A stretch of DNA of 64,000 nucleotides from Macrotrachela quadricornifera (taxonomy: Eukaryota > Rotifera > Eurotatoria > Philodinida > Philodinidae): the NCBI GenBank assembly GCA_022393335.1, contig JAJEKB010021564.1, positions 368,146 through 432,145 of the forward strand, in the 5' to 3' direction. A program made the translations under genes and the position numbers. The notes beneath the pieces are model-generated. The model did no database searches. It saw only the letters and a program-made list of their open reading frames with translations, and was not told where the DNA came from. The first letter of the stretch is position 1. Each line of letters starts with the position of its first letter. Below are positions 45,100 to 55,330 of the stretch, piece after piece.

Positions 45100-45501
45100 T
45101 GCAGGGCTGAAGAGATGAAATCTCTTCTTCGTATTTTCTATATTTCCTCGGTTGAAGGGAGGGTCATATGAAAAATAATAGTTTGCTTGCTTGTCGTCGG
45201 GGTGAAAGGTCAAAAAAAACATGTTCTTAGAAAAATCTCTCAAAGAATCAAACGTCACGCTCAACTCAACACTTAGCATCTGACCAAACGTTTTTGGGGT
45301 CGGGGAATCGATTAGTACTATCAGTTTTTGAGTTTTTCCAAATAATTTTTTTGCTAAAAAGGCTTTTTTTGTGTACTCAAAAAGTGAGTACACATATAGA
45401 ATCGGTCAGTGTGTCCGTCCGGCCGTCCGGCCGTCCGTTTACACGATAACTCTTCACAATTACATTTGATTGAGCTGAAATTTTGTGCACACAATTGTCT
45501 C
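45100..45501. repeat. Old interspersed repeat, part before the gypsy insertion
   Basis: 45140-45365 (GGTTGAAGGGAGGGTCATAT, TTGCTTGCTTGTCGTCGGGG) resembles 54580-54700. 45366-45501, beginning with the hairpin TGTACTCAAAAAGTGAGTAC and GAATCGGTCAGTGTGTCCG, matches 53366-53490. The repeat continues beyond the gypsy element at 51543, so the retrotransposon landed in it. Confidence 0.7.
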
Positions 45502-45738
45502 TGTGAAGACAATGTTTATTGTGAAGAGAAAAGACTGAGAAAGGGAAGACACACACAGAAGCAGAAGCGCTGCTCTTATATACTATCTCTGGTCATATGT
45601 ACATGACTCAAGAATTCCGGTCATATACATATGACTGAGGAATCTCGATCATATACATATGACTCAGGAATCTCGATCATATACAAATGAATCAGGGATT
45701 CCTTGACTCATGAGTTATCATGGCTGAAGGCCATGACA
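45502..45738 (-). repeat. 3' LTR of the gypsy element
   Basis: 237 bp, TGTG...GACA on the plus strand. It contains three ~29-bp internal repeats of TATGACTCAGGAATCTCGAT and, on the minus strand, a TATA box TATATAAGAGCAGCG. It is adjacent to the polypurine tract at 45739. Confidence 0.95.
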
Positions 45739-45750
45739 CCTCCCCCCACC
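45739..45750 (-). promoter_or_regulatory. Polypurine tract of the gypsy element
   Basis: On the minus strand GGTGGGGGGAGG directly precedes the 3' LTR. This is where plus-strand DNA synthesis would be primed. Confidence 0.8.
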
Positions 45751-45849
45751 AAGCAAGTAGTGCACATAAAAGCAAAAAAAAGAAAACAAAACAAGAAAAT
45801 GAAGAGAAAGAGAAAATATAAAAAAGGCTGGATGAAATATTAAGTCAAA

Positions 45850-46270
45850 TGTGACTAAGAAATAAACAATGATGGAATTAAGCATGTGTATAAAAAATGT
45901 GAGATTGAAAGTGAGTAATATAAACGATGACGAGGATAAGTATGCGAGCTGCCACAACTCGTATGATATATCATTTAAGAATGGAATGGAGGGAGAAGAA
46001 CAGAATAGTGACGTTAAATAATAAACAGAGTATTCGAGCATATGAATCAGTCGAACTGCCCGAATCGATATAATGTTTCATGTAAGAATGGAATGAAGAG
46101 AAAAGAAGAGGATAATGACGATAAGTGATAAACAGTGTGATCAAGCATTTGAAACAGTCGGACTGCCACAATCCGTATGATGTTTCAATAGAGAGAAGAA
46201 GAGAATAATGACGTTAAGCGATAAACAAAGTGAACGAGCATTTGAAACAGTCAGACTGCCATTATCCGAA
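45850..46270. repeat. ~100-bp tandem repeats in the gypsy 3' untranslated region
   Basis: Three to four diverged units share CATTTGAAACAGTCGGACTG, CCGTATGATGTTTCA, GAAGAGAATAATGACG and GCGATAAACA. They lie between the pol stop and the polypurine tract. Non-coding. Confidence 0.75.
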
Positions 46271-46293
46271 TGTTCTATGATCATATGAGAAAA

Positions 46294-49200
46294 CTAATGT
46301 GGATGACGAGGAACTGCAGGTAACAATTGATTAATATGACACCAGTCCTTCTGACCAGTAAGATGATCTTGGATAAGGTAGGTTTGTTCACCAGATAGGT
46401 CCATCACAGTGCATGGACCTCGATAGCGAGCGTCAAGTTTGGAACGACCAGCAGGAACGTGTACATATACAAGATCACCGGGACGATAAGAGATATTAAG
46501 ACGATTTTGATTATAACGTTGTTGCCAATTAGATTGTTGACAGCGGATGTTTGTTTGTGCTCTCTTGGTAAGAAGATGACGCACTTGCTTGAGATATGGA
46601 TAAAAAGAGTGTAGGGGAGGGAGAGTGATGGTGGGTGAGAGAGGATCAAATGGACTTTTGGGATGACGAGCAAACGCGAGTTCATAAGGAGTCAGTTGTG
46701 TGGTAGAATGAACACTAGTGTTGTACGCATATACTACAGACGGAAGGTACTCATCCCAATTGGTTTTGTCTGAGTCACAATATTTAGCAAGTTGAGTAGC
46801 AAAAGTCGCATTGAAACGTTCGACTTGACCATTTGTTTGTGGATGATATGCGGCAGAGAAAGCGTGAGGGATGTTCATAGTGTTGGTGATGTGATGAAGG
46901 AGATGGTTGTTGAAGTGTGTTCCATTATCAGTGATGAGGCGTTCGGGAGCACCATGAATAAGAATAAAGCGACTGATCAGAACTTGAGCTACAGCTTTAG
47001 CAGTACAGTCTGGTAGGGCTTCGGCAATTACATATTTGGATAAATTATCTGTAAGAACAAGTACGTAACGATTACCATGAGCTGACGGTGTCCGAACAGG
47101 ACCCCAGAAGTCCATATGAAGAACTTGGAAGACAGCTGATGGAGGTGTAATAGATTTGAGGTGACCAGGGGGCTTTATGCGAGAGATGTTGTGACGGGCA
47201 CATTGAGGACATGATGCAATATAATTTCGAATGGATGTACGCATGTTTGGCCACCAATATTTGTCACGAATACGCGATATAGTACGATGTACACCAAAAT
47301 GTCCACTCAGCGGATGATCATGATGGAAATGAAGTGCAAGAGAAAGGAGGGATTTAGGAAGGTATGGTACTGGAGAGATGTGTGGTCGTTTGACTGAAGA
47401 GATGATGCGATATACAATGTCATCCCTCAAGATGAATTGAGGATCAGAAGGATTACGACGGAGGCGTTCAGTTATACAAAAAACTTCGGGATCAGAATGC
47501 TGTTCTCGTTTGATGCAAGGTAGGCTAAGATCAAGAGATGAGGAAGAGATGTTATGCTCAGATGGTGAAAGTGAAGTAGGAGAAACATGAGAAAGGTCAT
47601 CCTGGGAATCGTCGGTGTTATCATCATCGTTCAAGGAAGTAGAGATGGATGTGGTAGCAGGACAAAGGCGGGCTTTGGACCTAGTGACTACAGGAGAAAC
47701 AACGATTGGATCCCACGATTCAGTACCTGAAGGCCAGTCGATGTCGGGTGAACTAGAGAAGAGAGTTCGTGGGGGAAGAGCCGTAGAAGTAGTGGATGGT
47801 GATGAAGCTTGTATGTCTAGAGGATCATATCGAGTAAGAAAATCGGGACCGACATTATCTATTCCCTTTCGATATTTGATTGCAATGATTTGAGGGAGAA
47901 GATCTTGTAACTTAAGAAACCAGTAATCAATACGTTTATTACGAGTGGTGAAAGTCTTATCAAGTTTCGAGAGGGGTTCATGATCAGTTTCGATGAGAAC
48001 TAATGAGGTACCAATACAGGAACGCAATTGCTCAAGACACCAGCAGATAGCAAGAGCTTCTAGTTCGGTAGCAGAGTAACGACTTTCGGTATCTGAAAGT
48101 AGGCGAGATTTATAATAGCATATTTTCATACCACTAGGAGTATTCTGTTTGAGAATACCAGCTATCCTGGTCAAACTAGCATCCGTAGACAAGATGAATG
48201 GAATAGATGGATCAGGAAAGTGGAGGAATAGTGGGGCACTAGTAAGGATATGCTTAAAGCGTTCAAAAGCTGCCTGTTGTTCCGCATGCCAGTAGAACTC
48301 ATGTCGTTTAGTTCGAGTCTTGTTGGTAACTTTATGAAGAGGGGCAGCTATGTTTGCGAAGTCATCTATAAATTTACGATAATATCCGATTTTACCAAGA
48401 AAGCGATTAGCCTGTGATAAAGTGCGAGGAGGAGGAATATCGAGAATAGCCTGTAGTTTATCAGGGGAGGGTTCGACAGTATTAGAGGTAACTATGTGTC
48501 CGAGAAATTCTATCTTGCGAGCAGCTATGGTACATTTTGAGGGTGAGACTTTAAAATGAGCATTGTTAAGAATAGAAAGAACTTCATCTACATGGCGCTT
48601 GTGTTCTTCGAAGGAGTGAGAGAAGACAACAATGTCGTCAAGGTAGATAACGACATAGTCCCAGCGACCAGTAGCAAGTAAATTGTTCATAACTCGCTGA
48701 AAGCTGGCAGGAGCGTTCATAAGACCTTGAGGAAGAACATTAAATTCATAATGTCCGTCGGGAGTTACGAATGCAGTTTTTTCCTTATCGGCTTCGGCTA
48801 TGGGAATCTGAAAGTATCCACTTTTTAGGTCTAGCTTGGTGAAATAACTATGTCCAGACAGACGATAAATCAATTCTTCAGCAGAAGGCTGGGGATACGC
48901 ATCTTTTTTTGTAATTTTATTGAGGCGACGGAAATCCACAAGGAAACGAAACGTTCCATCAGGTTTCTTCTTTAATATGACAGGAGAGGACCAAGGAGAA
49001 GTAGATGGACGAATTATATTATCTAACATAAGTTTATCAATTTCCTGTTGAAGGTCTTTACGCTGCTCAACGGTACGATAATAGGGACGAACGCTGATGG
49101 GTGAATGATCGCCTGTGATGATGACATGGGGAAGTTTGGTTTTAGCAATAGTATGCTTAGACGAATCAAATACTCGACGGTGCCGCTGAAGGATGGTAGA

Positions 49201-50121
49201 AAAGTCATGTTTTTCAGTTGGATCAGAGATAGAAGAAACTAAGGTGTGAATGACAGAATCAGCATCGGAGATAGTACTAGGTTGGACAGAAGATACACTA
49301 ATGAGGGGAGTATGAGGAGTAGGAGGAGAGAATGAAGAGAGGGAACTGAATCGGACTGAGTTGTAGAGAGCAGGAAAGAAAGTGATGGAACCAAGAACAG
49401 TATCTTTACGCAATGTACAAGGAGTTTTAGCAAGGTTGGAAATGATGATAGAAGTTGCAAAAGATTTCACATGTAAGATAGCATCGGGAATAAAAAGGTG
49501 CTTTTGCTTACAGAAATTGACATCAGGAGTATAAGATACTTGTAGCGCAGACGATAATGGCGTAACTAATTGTACAACATGTTCATGATGAGGAGCAAGT
49601 TGAATGGTGCGTTTGAGACGAACAGGAACCGAGGTTTGATCTTGAAATGAAACTGTTGTTTGACCAAAGCGAGGATGTTTGAAAGTAAGTTGTTGCTGAC
49701 GTATATGAATTGTAGCTTCATATTTACGGCACCAATCGAGACCAAGGATAAGACCCACGCCAAGAGAATCAACGACGAATGCTGATACATATGTAGGGAA
49801 ATTGTGGATACATATGCATAAGCGCACCATTCCGTACACCTGGATAGTAGTGGATGCATCACCAAGCACAGCAGTAGTATTAGAAGTTTTAATAAGGCGA
49901 GTAGATGAGATAGATTTAAGAAGAGAGTATGTGATTAGAGTATGGGTAGCACCTGTATCGAGCATTGCTGGGATAAGATTACCATTGATAGTTGTAGGGA
50001 TGATGATAAGCGATGGATTAACAGCAGGAATGGAGGCACGACCATCACGTACCCCCGCTAGTATTTTGGGCGACGTGGACATTGAGGGGATATATGACCA
50101 GGTTGATGACAGGTGTAACAA
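46294..50121 (-). CDS. pol: Gypsy pol polyprotein (PR-RT-RH-IN)
   Basis: 1,275 codons without interruption; the frame as counted begins in the overlap with gag and has no required ATG. The aspartic protease is at residues 54-62 (LDTGATHTL). The reverse transcriptase has FVTPDGHYEFNVLPQGL (451-467) and the YLDD box (493-496). RNase H has STDAS (645-649), Glu688 and Asp713. The integrase has a zinc finger H941, H945, C971, C974, catalytic Asp1004, Asp1065 and Glu1101 (spacing 35, a DD35E enzyme), and a GPY/F-like RYRGPC module (~1232). All catalytic residues are present. It is in the -1 frame relative to gag and overlaps its end, so it is most likely made as a Gag-Pol fusion by frameshifting at 50064-50070. 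Confidence 0.95.
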   Translation of the reverse strand: MLHLSSTWSYIPSMSTSPKILAGVRDGRASIPAVNPSLIIIPTTINGNLIPAMLDTGATHTLITYSLLKSISSTRLIKTSNTTAVLGDASTTIQVYGMVRLCICIHNFPTYVSAFVVDSLGVGLILGLDWCRKYEATIHIRQQQLTFKHPRFGQTTVSFQDQTSVPVRLKRTIQLAPHHEHVVQLVTPLSSALQVSYTPDVNFCKQKHLFIPDAILHVKSFATSIIISNLAKTPCTLRKDTVLGSITFFPALYNSVRFSSLSSFSPPTPHTPLISVSSVQPSTISDADSVIHTLVSSISDPTEKHDFSTILQRHRRVFDSSKHTIAKTKLPHVIITGDHSPISVRPYYRTVEQRKDLQQEIDKLMLDNIIRPSTSPWSSPVILKKKPDGTFRFLVDFRRLNKITKKDAYPQPSAEELIYRLSGHSYFTKLDLKSGYFQIPIAEADKEKTAFVTPDGHYEFNVLPQGLMNAPASFQRVMNNLLATGRWDYVVIYLDDIVVFSHSFEEHKRHVDEVLSILNNAHFKVSPSKCTIAARKIEFLGHIVTSNTVEPSPDKLQAILDIPPPRTLSQANRFLGKIGYYRKFIDDFANIAAPLHKVTNKTRTKRHEFYWHAEQQAAFERFKHILTSAPLFLHFPDPSIPFILSTDASLTRIAGILKQNTPSGMKICYYKSRLLSDTESRYSATELEALAICWCLEQLRSCIGTSLVLIETDHEPLSKLDKTFTTRNKRIDYWFLKLQDLLPQIIAIKYRKGIDNVGPDFLTRYDPLDIQASSPSTTSTALPPRTLFSSSPDIDWPSGTESWDPIVVSPVVTRSKARLCPATTSISTSLNDDDNTDDSQDDLSHVSPTSLSPSEHNISSSSLDLSLPCIKREQHSDPEVFCITERLRRNPSDPQFILRDDIVYRIISSVKRPHISPVPYLPKSLLSLALHFHHDHPLSGHFGVHRTISRIRDKYWWPNMRTSIRNYIASCPQCARHNISRIKPPGHLKSITPPSAVFQVLHMDFWGPVRTPSAHGNRYVLVLTDNLSKYVIAEALPDCTAKAVAQVLISRFILIHGAPERLITDNGTHFNNHLLHHITNTMNIPHAFSAAYHPQTNGQVERFNATFATQLAKYCDSDKTNWDEYLPSVVYAYNTSVHSTTQLTPYELAFARHPKSPFDPLSPTITLPPLHSFYPYLKQVRHLLTKRAQTNIRCQQSNWQQRYNQNRLNISYRPGDLVYVHVPAGRSKLDARYRGPCTVMDLSGEQTYLIQDHLTGQKDWCHINQLLPAVPRHPH

Positions 50122-51224
50122 ATGATAGGACGCCGGAAAGATGGCGAGGAAGGAGGTGGTGCAGGATTGAAGGAGAAATTGGATGTATTATAGGGGAGAG
50201 GGGTGGACATTAAAGGGGGAAGGGGATAGGATGAAGGTAAAGACGAGTTTGATGGAAATTGGGATTGGGTTGTGCTATCGTGCCAGTTGGAATAGAATGG
50301 AGCAGGTGTAGAAGAGTTAGGTCGAGTAGAAAATGAACGAGCAGAATCACGTTTGCGGGCTTCAAAAACAACGTGATCAAGTTCAAAGCGCTGAGCACGA
50401 GCCAGTAGTTGTTGAGGCGTAACAAAATCTTCACCTTGGAGACGTTCATATAAGGTAAGCTTCATACCTGCCTTTAACCAATCAACGATGTGGATATTTG
50501 TCATTTCGGGATTATGTTGATGACAAAGGGCAAGAATAGAGATATAATAATCAGTAAACGATTCGTTGTCCTGTTGTTTGCGATCTCGTAACTTTAGAAG
50601 ATTTAGATCACGAGAAGTAGTAATTGCCTGGGGAAAAGCAGATGTAAGTGCTGTTGTATAGTCCTCCCAGGTACTAAGATCCTCTCGATGAGCAAGATGC
50701 CATTTAACAGCATTTCCAGACAGATACTGTGGGATAAAACGACGTCGTTGTTGATGATCATATCCGAGGATATCAAACTTTAGAGACACGAGTTCGAGCC
50801 ATTCATTGATATTCTCTTTTGTATCTCCTGAGAAAGTTGGGATACTATCAATGACGGCTTTGTATTGATGTGTGTCCATAGCGATGTCGAAAGCGTTAGA
50901 TTTAATATGCAGAGATGATGTAGGATGTGTAGGCTTGATATGTGTTGAGGCAGTGATATTGGGATCGGGAAATGTTGTAATACTAATGTGAGAATCCAAC
51001 TCGGAAGTAATACTCGCAAGATTCGAATTGGGCTCCAGGTGTAGTGTAGTGTTGGTGGGATTAAGGTCGGATATAGAACTTTGGAGATCAGACTGCGAAG
51101 GAGTTTCTGTTGGCGTGTTCGAAACAGTGAGTTTGGTTTGAGTACGGGTTTCTGAGCGTTTGTCACGTTCTACAGTTTGTTTTAAGGCACGTTCTTGAGC
51201 TTTAAGTTGTTCTTCTTTAAGCAT
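50058..51224 (-). CDS. gag: Gypsy gag protein with CCHC zinc knuckle
   Basis: ATG 51224 to TAG 50058, 388 residues. The N-terminus is charged and helical (LKEEQLKAQERALKQTVERD). The middle part contains the retrotransposon gag core (INEWLELVSLKFDILGYDHQ, VKWHLAHREDLSTWEDY). A single zinc knuckle CYTCHQPGHISPQC lies at residues 369-382, just before the stop. It forms the particle and binds the RNA. The reading frame is intact. Confidence 0.93.
   Translation of the reverse strand: MLKEEQLKAQERALKQTVERDKRSETRTQTKLTVSNTPTETPSQSDLQSSISDLNPTNTTLHLEPNSNLASITSELDSHISITTFPDPNITASTHIKPTHPTSSLHIKSNAFDIAMDTHQYKAVIDSIPTFSGDTKENINEWLELVSLKFDILGYDHQQRRRFIPQYLSGNAVKWHLAHREDLSTWEDYTTALTSAFPQAITTSRDLNLLKLRDRKQQDNESFTDYYISILALCHQHNPEMTNIHIVDWLKAGMKLTLYERLQGEDFVTPQQLLARAQRFELDHVVFEARKRDSARSFSTRPNSSTPAPFYSNWHDSTTQSQFPSNSSLPSSYPLPPLMSTPLPYNTSNFSFNPAPPPSSPSFRRPIICYTCHQPGHISPQCPRRPKY
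50064..50070 (-). promoter_or_regulatory. Candidate -1 ribosomal frameshift site CCCAAAA
   Basis: On the minus strand the gag codons CGC CCA AAA TAC TAG contain C CCA AAA, which fits X XXY YYZ. A -1 slip gives CCC AAA ATA, exactly the pol frame. The heptamer is three bases before the gag stop. Whether a stimulating RNA structure follows was not computed. Confidence 0.7.
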
Positions 51225-51287
51225 AAATCAGACGATACCAGCAACCAGGTCAAATAAGACGTGATCTACTGTTCAGTGGTTACAGTA

Positions 51288-51305
51288 GACCGGCCAGTGC
51301 ACCAT
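51288..51305 (-). promoter_or_regulatory. Primer binding site of the gypsy element
   Basis: One base after the 5' LTR the minus strand reads TGGTGCACTGGCCGGTC, starting with the TGG complementary to a tRNA CCA end. The donor tRNA was not identified. Confidence 0.6.
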
Positions 51306-51542
51306 TGTGAAGACAATGTTTATTGTGAAGAGAAAAGACTGAGAAAGGGAAGACACACACAGAAGCAGAAGCGCTGCTCTTATATACTATCTCTGGTCAT
51401 ATGTACATGACTCAAGAATTCCGGTCATATACATATGACTGAGGAATCTCGATCATATACATATGACTCAGGAATCTCGATCATATACAAATGAATCAGG
51501 GATTCCTTGACTCATGAGTTATCATGGCTGAAGGCCATGACA
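51306..51542 (-). repeat. 5' LTR of the gypsy element
   Basis: Identical to the 3' LTR over 237 bp. It should drive transcription leftward; the minus-strand TATA box is the complement of 51379-51386. Confidence 0.95.
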
Positions 51543-53365
51543 GTCTCATCAATATCTCGGTCGAGTTCGAAGATGAGAAAGATCCGACAAGAAATGACTG
51601 AGTTATCGATAAAATTCTCATTATTCACTAGACCATCCCTGAAGGGGGGTACAGGAATTTTTTCAAAAAAAATTTTTTTCTTAGAACTATTTAAAATATA
51701 TATGAATCGACTCAGTTTTTAATGCTGATTCTGAATATGATATTCATTTTGAATGAAACCGTAGCTTTTCGAGTGAAAGTTGCTTAAATAGGTTCCAAAA
51801 TGCACAAAATCCGTATTCTGAGGCCAGTGTGCCTAAATATATCTCAGGTGACTAGCAGTTTTGGGCTGTTCTAGATGCATGGTATTGTCACAACTAAAAA
51901 GAATTATAAAACGGAAAAAATCCGAACTCGATAGCTATTTATATTGGGGGATTATTATAAAAACTAGCTATACCCTGGGCAAATTGCACAGTTTTATAAT
52001 TTTCTTTAAAGAAAAGATTTATCATAATGAAAATAAAACTTCAACTATCATATACCATTAGATAGAGAATTTCATGGGCTGCAAAGTGACGCTAAGTTAT
52101 AGGGGTAAATAGGTTGCGGACAAGATTTCCTCTGTATGACAGTACCGAAAAACTATGAAAAGCTCATATATCTTGACAATGCGTCAGTGTGATATTTGTT
52201 TGTTTTCGATATTATCAATACCGATTTTTTCAGAGTAGATAGAACTCGTCAAGAGCTATAAAATGATGCAAAATAATAGGGATAGATATGCTGCGGTTAA
52301 TATCTATTCAATATCACACTTGCGAAAAATCATGAAAAAGCCATATACCTTAATAGTGTGTCTGTGCGATATTCGTTTATTCTTGATAGAGCCAACATTA
52401 TTTTTATGTACTCGAAAAGTGAAGTTCACGATAGATTGATTTTGATCAATCCGTCTAAAAAAATTCATCATTGAGCGCACTAAGGAACTGCCCCTTGCGC
52501 TATGTGGATGCCCTCTTTTTTGCCAGATAAGACGTGGCAAGGAGTTAGTTCCGAAGACTTTATTTATCTGCATAAATAAAAATTTCCTCTTTTAATTAAA
52601 GCTTGTTTCAAATTATATTTCATATTATAAACACATGTTAATTAAGTCAAAACATGGTAGAAGTTGTTGAGGGTTATCCTGAAAAGGTAAGGGAGGATCA
52701 TATAGTACCGTTGTAATAAATACAAAATCCTAACTTATTCATAAACAAATTCACCGTTTTCTGAAGAAAATAAACAAAAACTAAAAAAATCAAAACAAGA
52801 ATTATTGTGTATAGCGAATAGTTTTTCTAATCAATAATAATCTACAGACTCAGAACCAAGGTTACCAGATCAAAATATTAGAAATCGGAATTTTTTAGCT
52901 GGAATTCGGAAAATTCCGAAAAAAATACCTATCTAATTCGGAAAAAGTTTCGGAAAGCGATTTTCAAGCTTTTTGACATTCATGTTTGAGTTTTTCAGGT
53001 AAAAAGATTTTCTAAGCTTGATTATTTTCTTTGCAGGTATATTATATAATATCTCATCATGATTAAAATTACTTAAGACGTGCCAAAAATAGTGAGGCCG
53101 ACATTTTTGCTTCTTATGGAAGGCTCGAAGAAACTTTCTTTCTATACATAGTGATAGCCCATATCATGCTCTATAATTCTACAACATTTGATCACTCTTC
53201 AGCTTATATAATAATAATAAAATTCTGATATGTCAAGAGTTCTTTCCCAAGTCTCCGTAACTTCAGACTAGCTTATGCACGATCTGAAGCTGCCGCGATG
53301 ACGACTCATCACATTGTAGCCTGATAAAAACTGAGTGTAAAAGTAATTTTACGTTCAGAGAATGC
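51543..53365. repeat. Continuation of the old repeat after the gypsy insertion, then unassigned
   Basis: 51543-51880 (CTCATCAATATCTCGGTCGAG, CCATCCCTGAAGGGGGGTAC) matches 53486-53820 with moderate divergence. 52140-52400 contains two ~175-bp direct repeats (ACTATGAAAAGCTCATATAT and TCATGAAAAAGCCATATACC). 52600-53365 is AT-rich with nothing recognised. Confidence 0.6.
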
Positions 53366-54000
53366 TTTTTGTGTACTCAAAAAGTGAGTACATTCTAGAA
53401 TCGGTCAGTGTGTCCGACCGGCCGTATACACCATAACTCTTCACAAATACATGTAGTTGAGCTGAAGTTTTGTGCACACAATTATCTCATCAATATCTCG
53501 GTCGAGAGAAGAAGATGAGAAGGATCCGTCAAGAAACGACTGAGTCATCGTAAAAAATTGTCATTATTGACTAGACCATCCCTGAGGGGGTACAGGGATT
53601 TTTTCAAAAAAAATTTTTTTCTCACAATTATTCACAACATGTATAAATCGACTCAGTTTTCAACGCCAATTCCGAATCTGATATTAGTTTTGAACTAAAT
53701 CATAGCTTTCTAACAAAACATCGCCTGAGAAAGGTCTCAAAATGCACACAAACTGTATCCAGAAACCAAATTGTCTAGATATGTCTCAGATGAACAGTAG
53801 TTTTGGGATTTTTCAAATGTCTGGTTTTATAGCTAATCAAAAGGACTATCGAAAGGTAAAAACCCGAACTCAACAGCTATTAGTATTGGTGATTTATTAG
53901 GAAAATACTGATGCCTGTATTTATCATATATCTCTTATAGATTCATGAGGTTGCTTTAGGTCGTAATCCCGATAGATACAAACGCAAATCCATTCTGAAA
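53366..54000. repeat. Second copy of the interspersed repeat
   Basis: Begins with the hairpin TGTACTCAAAAAGTGAGTACA and GAATCGGTCAGTGTGTCCG, then follows the same order as 45366-45501 plus 51543-51880, here uninterrupted. It shows the pre-insertion state of the site occupied by the gypsy element. Confidence 0.7.
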
Positions 54001-55330
54001 CAACTCTGTCTACCCAGTTTTTCAAGCTGAACACGAATCTGAACTCAGATTCTGTAATTTCTAAAGATATTGCATCAATTTGGGAGTAAAGTCAATGGTC
54101 ACTAGGTAGGGTCACCTACAGTGTGGTCCATGTGAACTTGGCTCCCCAGCTTTTTAATCTTTGCAAATTAGTGGCAAGAAATGTGTCTTGACGAGATCTA
54201 TGTCTTGTAGGAAAATAAGTCTAGGATCTCGTGCACCGCTTGAAAAAAGTTCAAAATATTACCCCCAGGAGTGTAGTATTTCTTCGAACTTGCGCAGTTT
54301 TTGACTTCTATCACTTCTTTTATCTCATATGTTACTCACTTGAGTAGAATGAATTTGTAGACTAAACTGTTTTTTGTCCAATTGAGACGTTCTCGAGCTC
54401 AAATAGCCAGGCTGTTCACAAGATAAAGTTTCGAGGGTGAGGAAAGACTCAACACAACTATTTTTAGATAATTTAATAAAAATCAATTTGTCGTCAATTC
54501 TTTTTACTTTTTGAAGTACACGTAACACTCGGATTTCAATCCGAGGTTTCCGCATTTATTTAAGAAAATAATGATTTCTCCCTCGACTGTAGGGAGGGTC
54601 ATATGACAGAAAATTGTTTGTGGTTGTGTGTGTGACAGGGCCAGAAAAACATCCATATAAAAGAAAAACTAGAAAATCCAAAATTAACCATTCGCAAAAG
54701 GTTTATCACACCGAAGTATGACAGTTGATCAACACCATTGCTTATTGTGGTAGTGTATGAATTAATCAATTGATGTTAGGAATTGTTGAAGTTCGGTATT
54801 TTTCATCGAAAAGAAGTATTTTTTGGCGTAGTGATGATTTCACCATGATGTGTGATGAACACCATTGCTTATTGTGGTAGTGTCGGAATCAATGAATGGA
54901 GATATATGGTTGTATTAACTTGGTTAGAAGGATTTTTTTTCTCGATTGAGTGAAGGATCATACAAAAAAAAACTAAAATAAGTTTGTGCGTGTATCGTCG
55001 GTCACAAGTCAAAGGTGCCATTTGAAACATTTATTTGACCCAAAGATTTTCGAGATTGAGGAATCCGAATCTGGCATTAGTTTTTAAAATTTTTTTAAAA
55101 ATATTTTTTTCACAAAGGATATGTTTTTTACGAAAACAAATATATTTTAAAAAGTTTGAGCGAGGGTAATCGGAGTCGAGGAATCGATTGATGATGTCAG
55201 TTTTTTAAAATTTTCTTGAGATTAGTTTTCCACACAAAGGACAGGCCAATTTACAAAAAAAATTTTCTTTGTAAAATTTGATCAAAGGTAATTGGCGCCC
55301 ACCACTTAAATCGAGTTTATTTTCTGTTAC
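54001..55330. repeat. Intergenic with several related degenerate repeats
   Basis: 54730-54757 and 54857-54884 share AACACCATTGCTTATTGTGG. 54930-55300 contains two or three ~120-bp units with GTCGAGGAATCCGAATCTG, AGTTTTTTAAAATTTT and CACAAAGGA, also found at 60290-60640. 54580-54700 resembles 45140-45365. No gene is seen. Confidence 0.5.

Larger units (their letters stand above)
45502..51542 (-). mobile_element. Complete Ty3/gypsy LTR retrotransposon, 6,041 bp
   Basis: Minus-strand element with 237-bp LTRs (45502-45738 and 51306-51542) that I read as identical base for base. They begin TG and end CA, and GTCTC is duplicated on both sides (45497-45501 and 51543-51547). The internal order is PBS, gag, pol (protease, reverse transcriptase, RNase H, integrase), polypurine tract. 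The domain order with integrase last is that of Ty3/gypsy (Metaviridae). There is no env-like frame. Intact genes and identical LTRs indicate a very recent insertion, possibly still mobile. Copy-and-paste through RNA is the family's known mechanism. Confidence 0.95.

Noticed and set aside
45366..45400. Helitron 3' end suggested by the TGTACTCAAAAAGTGAGTACA hairpin
   Set aside because: No CTRR end follows at the expected distance in either orientation, and no TC start or Rep/helicase sequence is seen.
47615..47893. Plus-strand frames opposite the gypsy pol
   Set aside because: Shadows of the minus-strand pol coding sequence.
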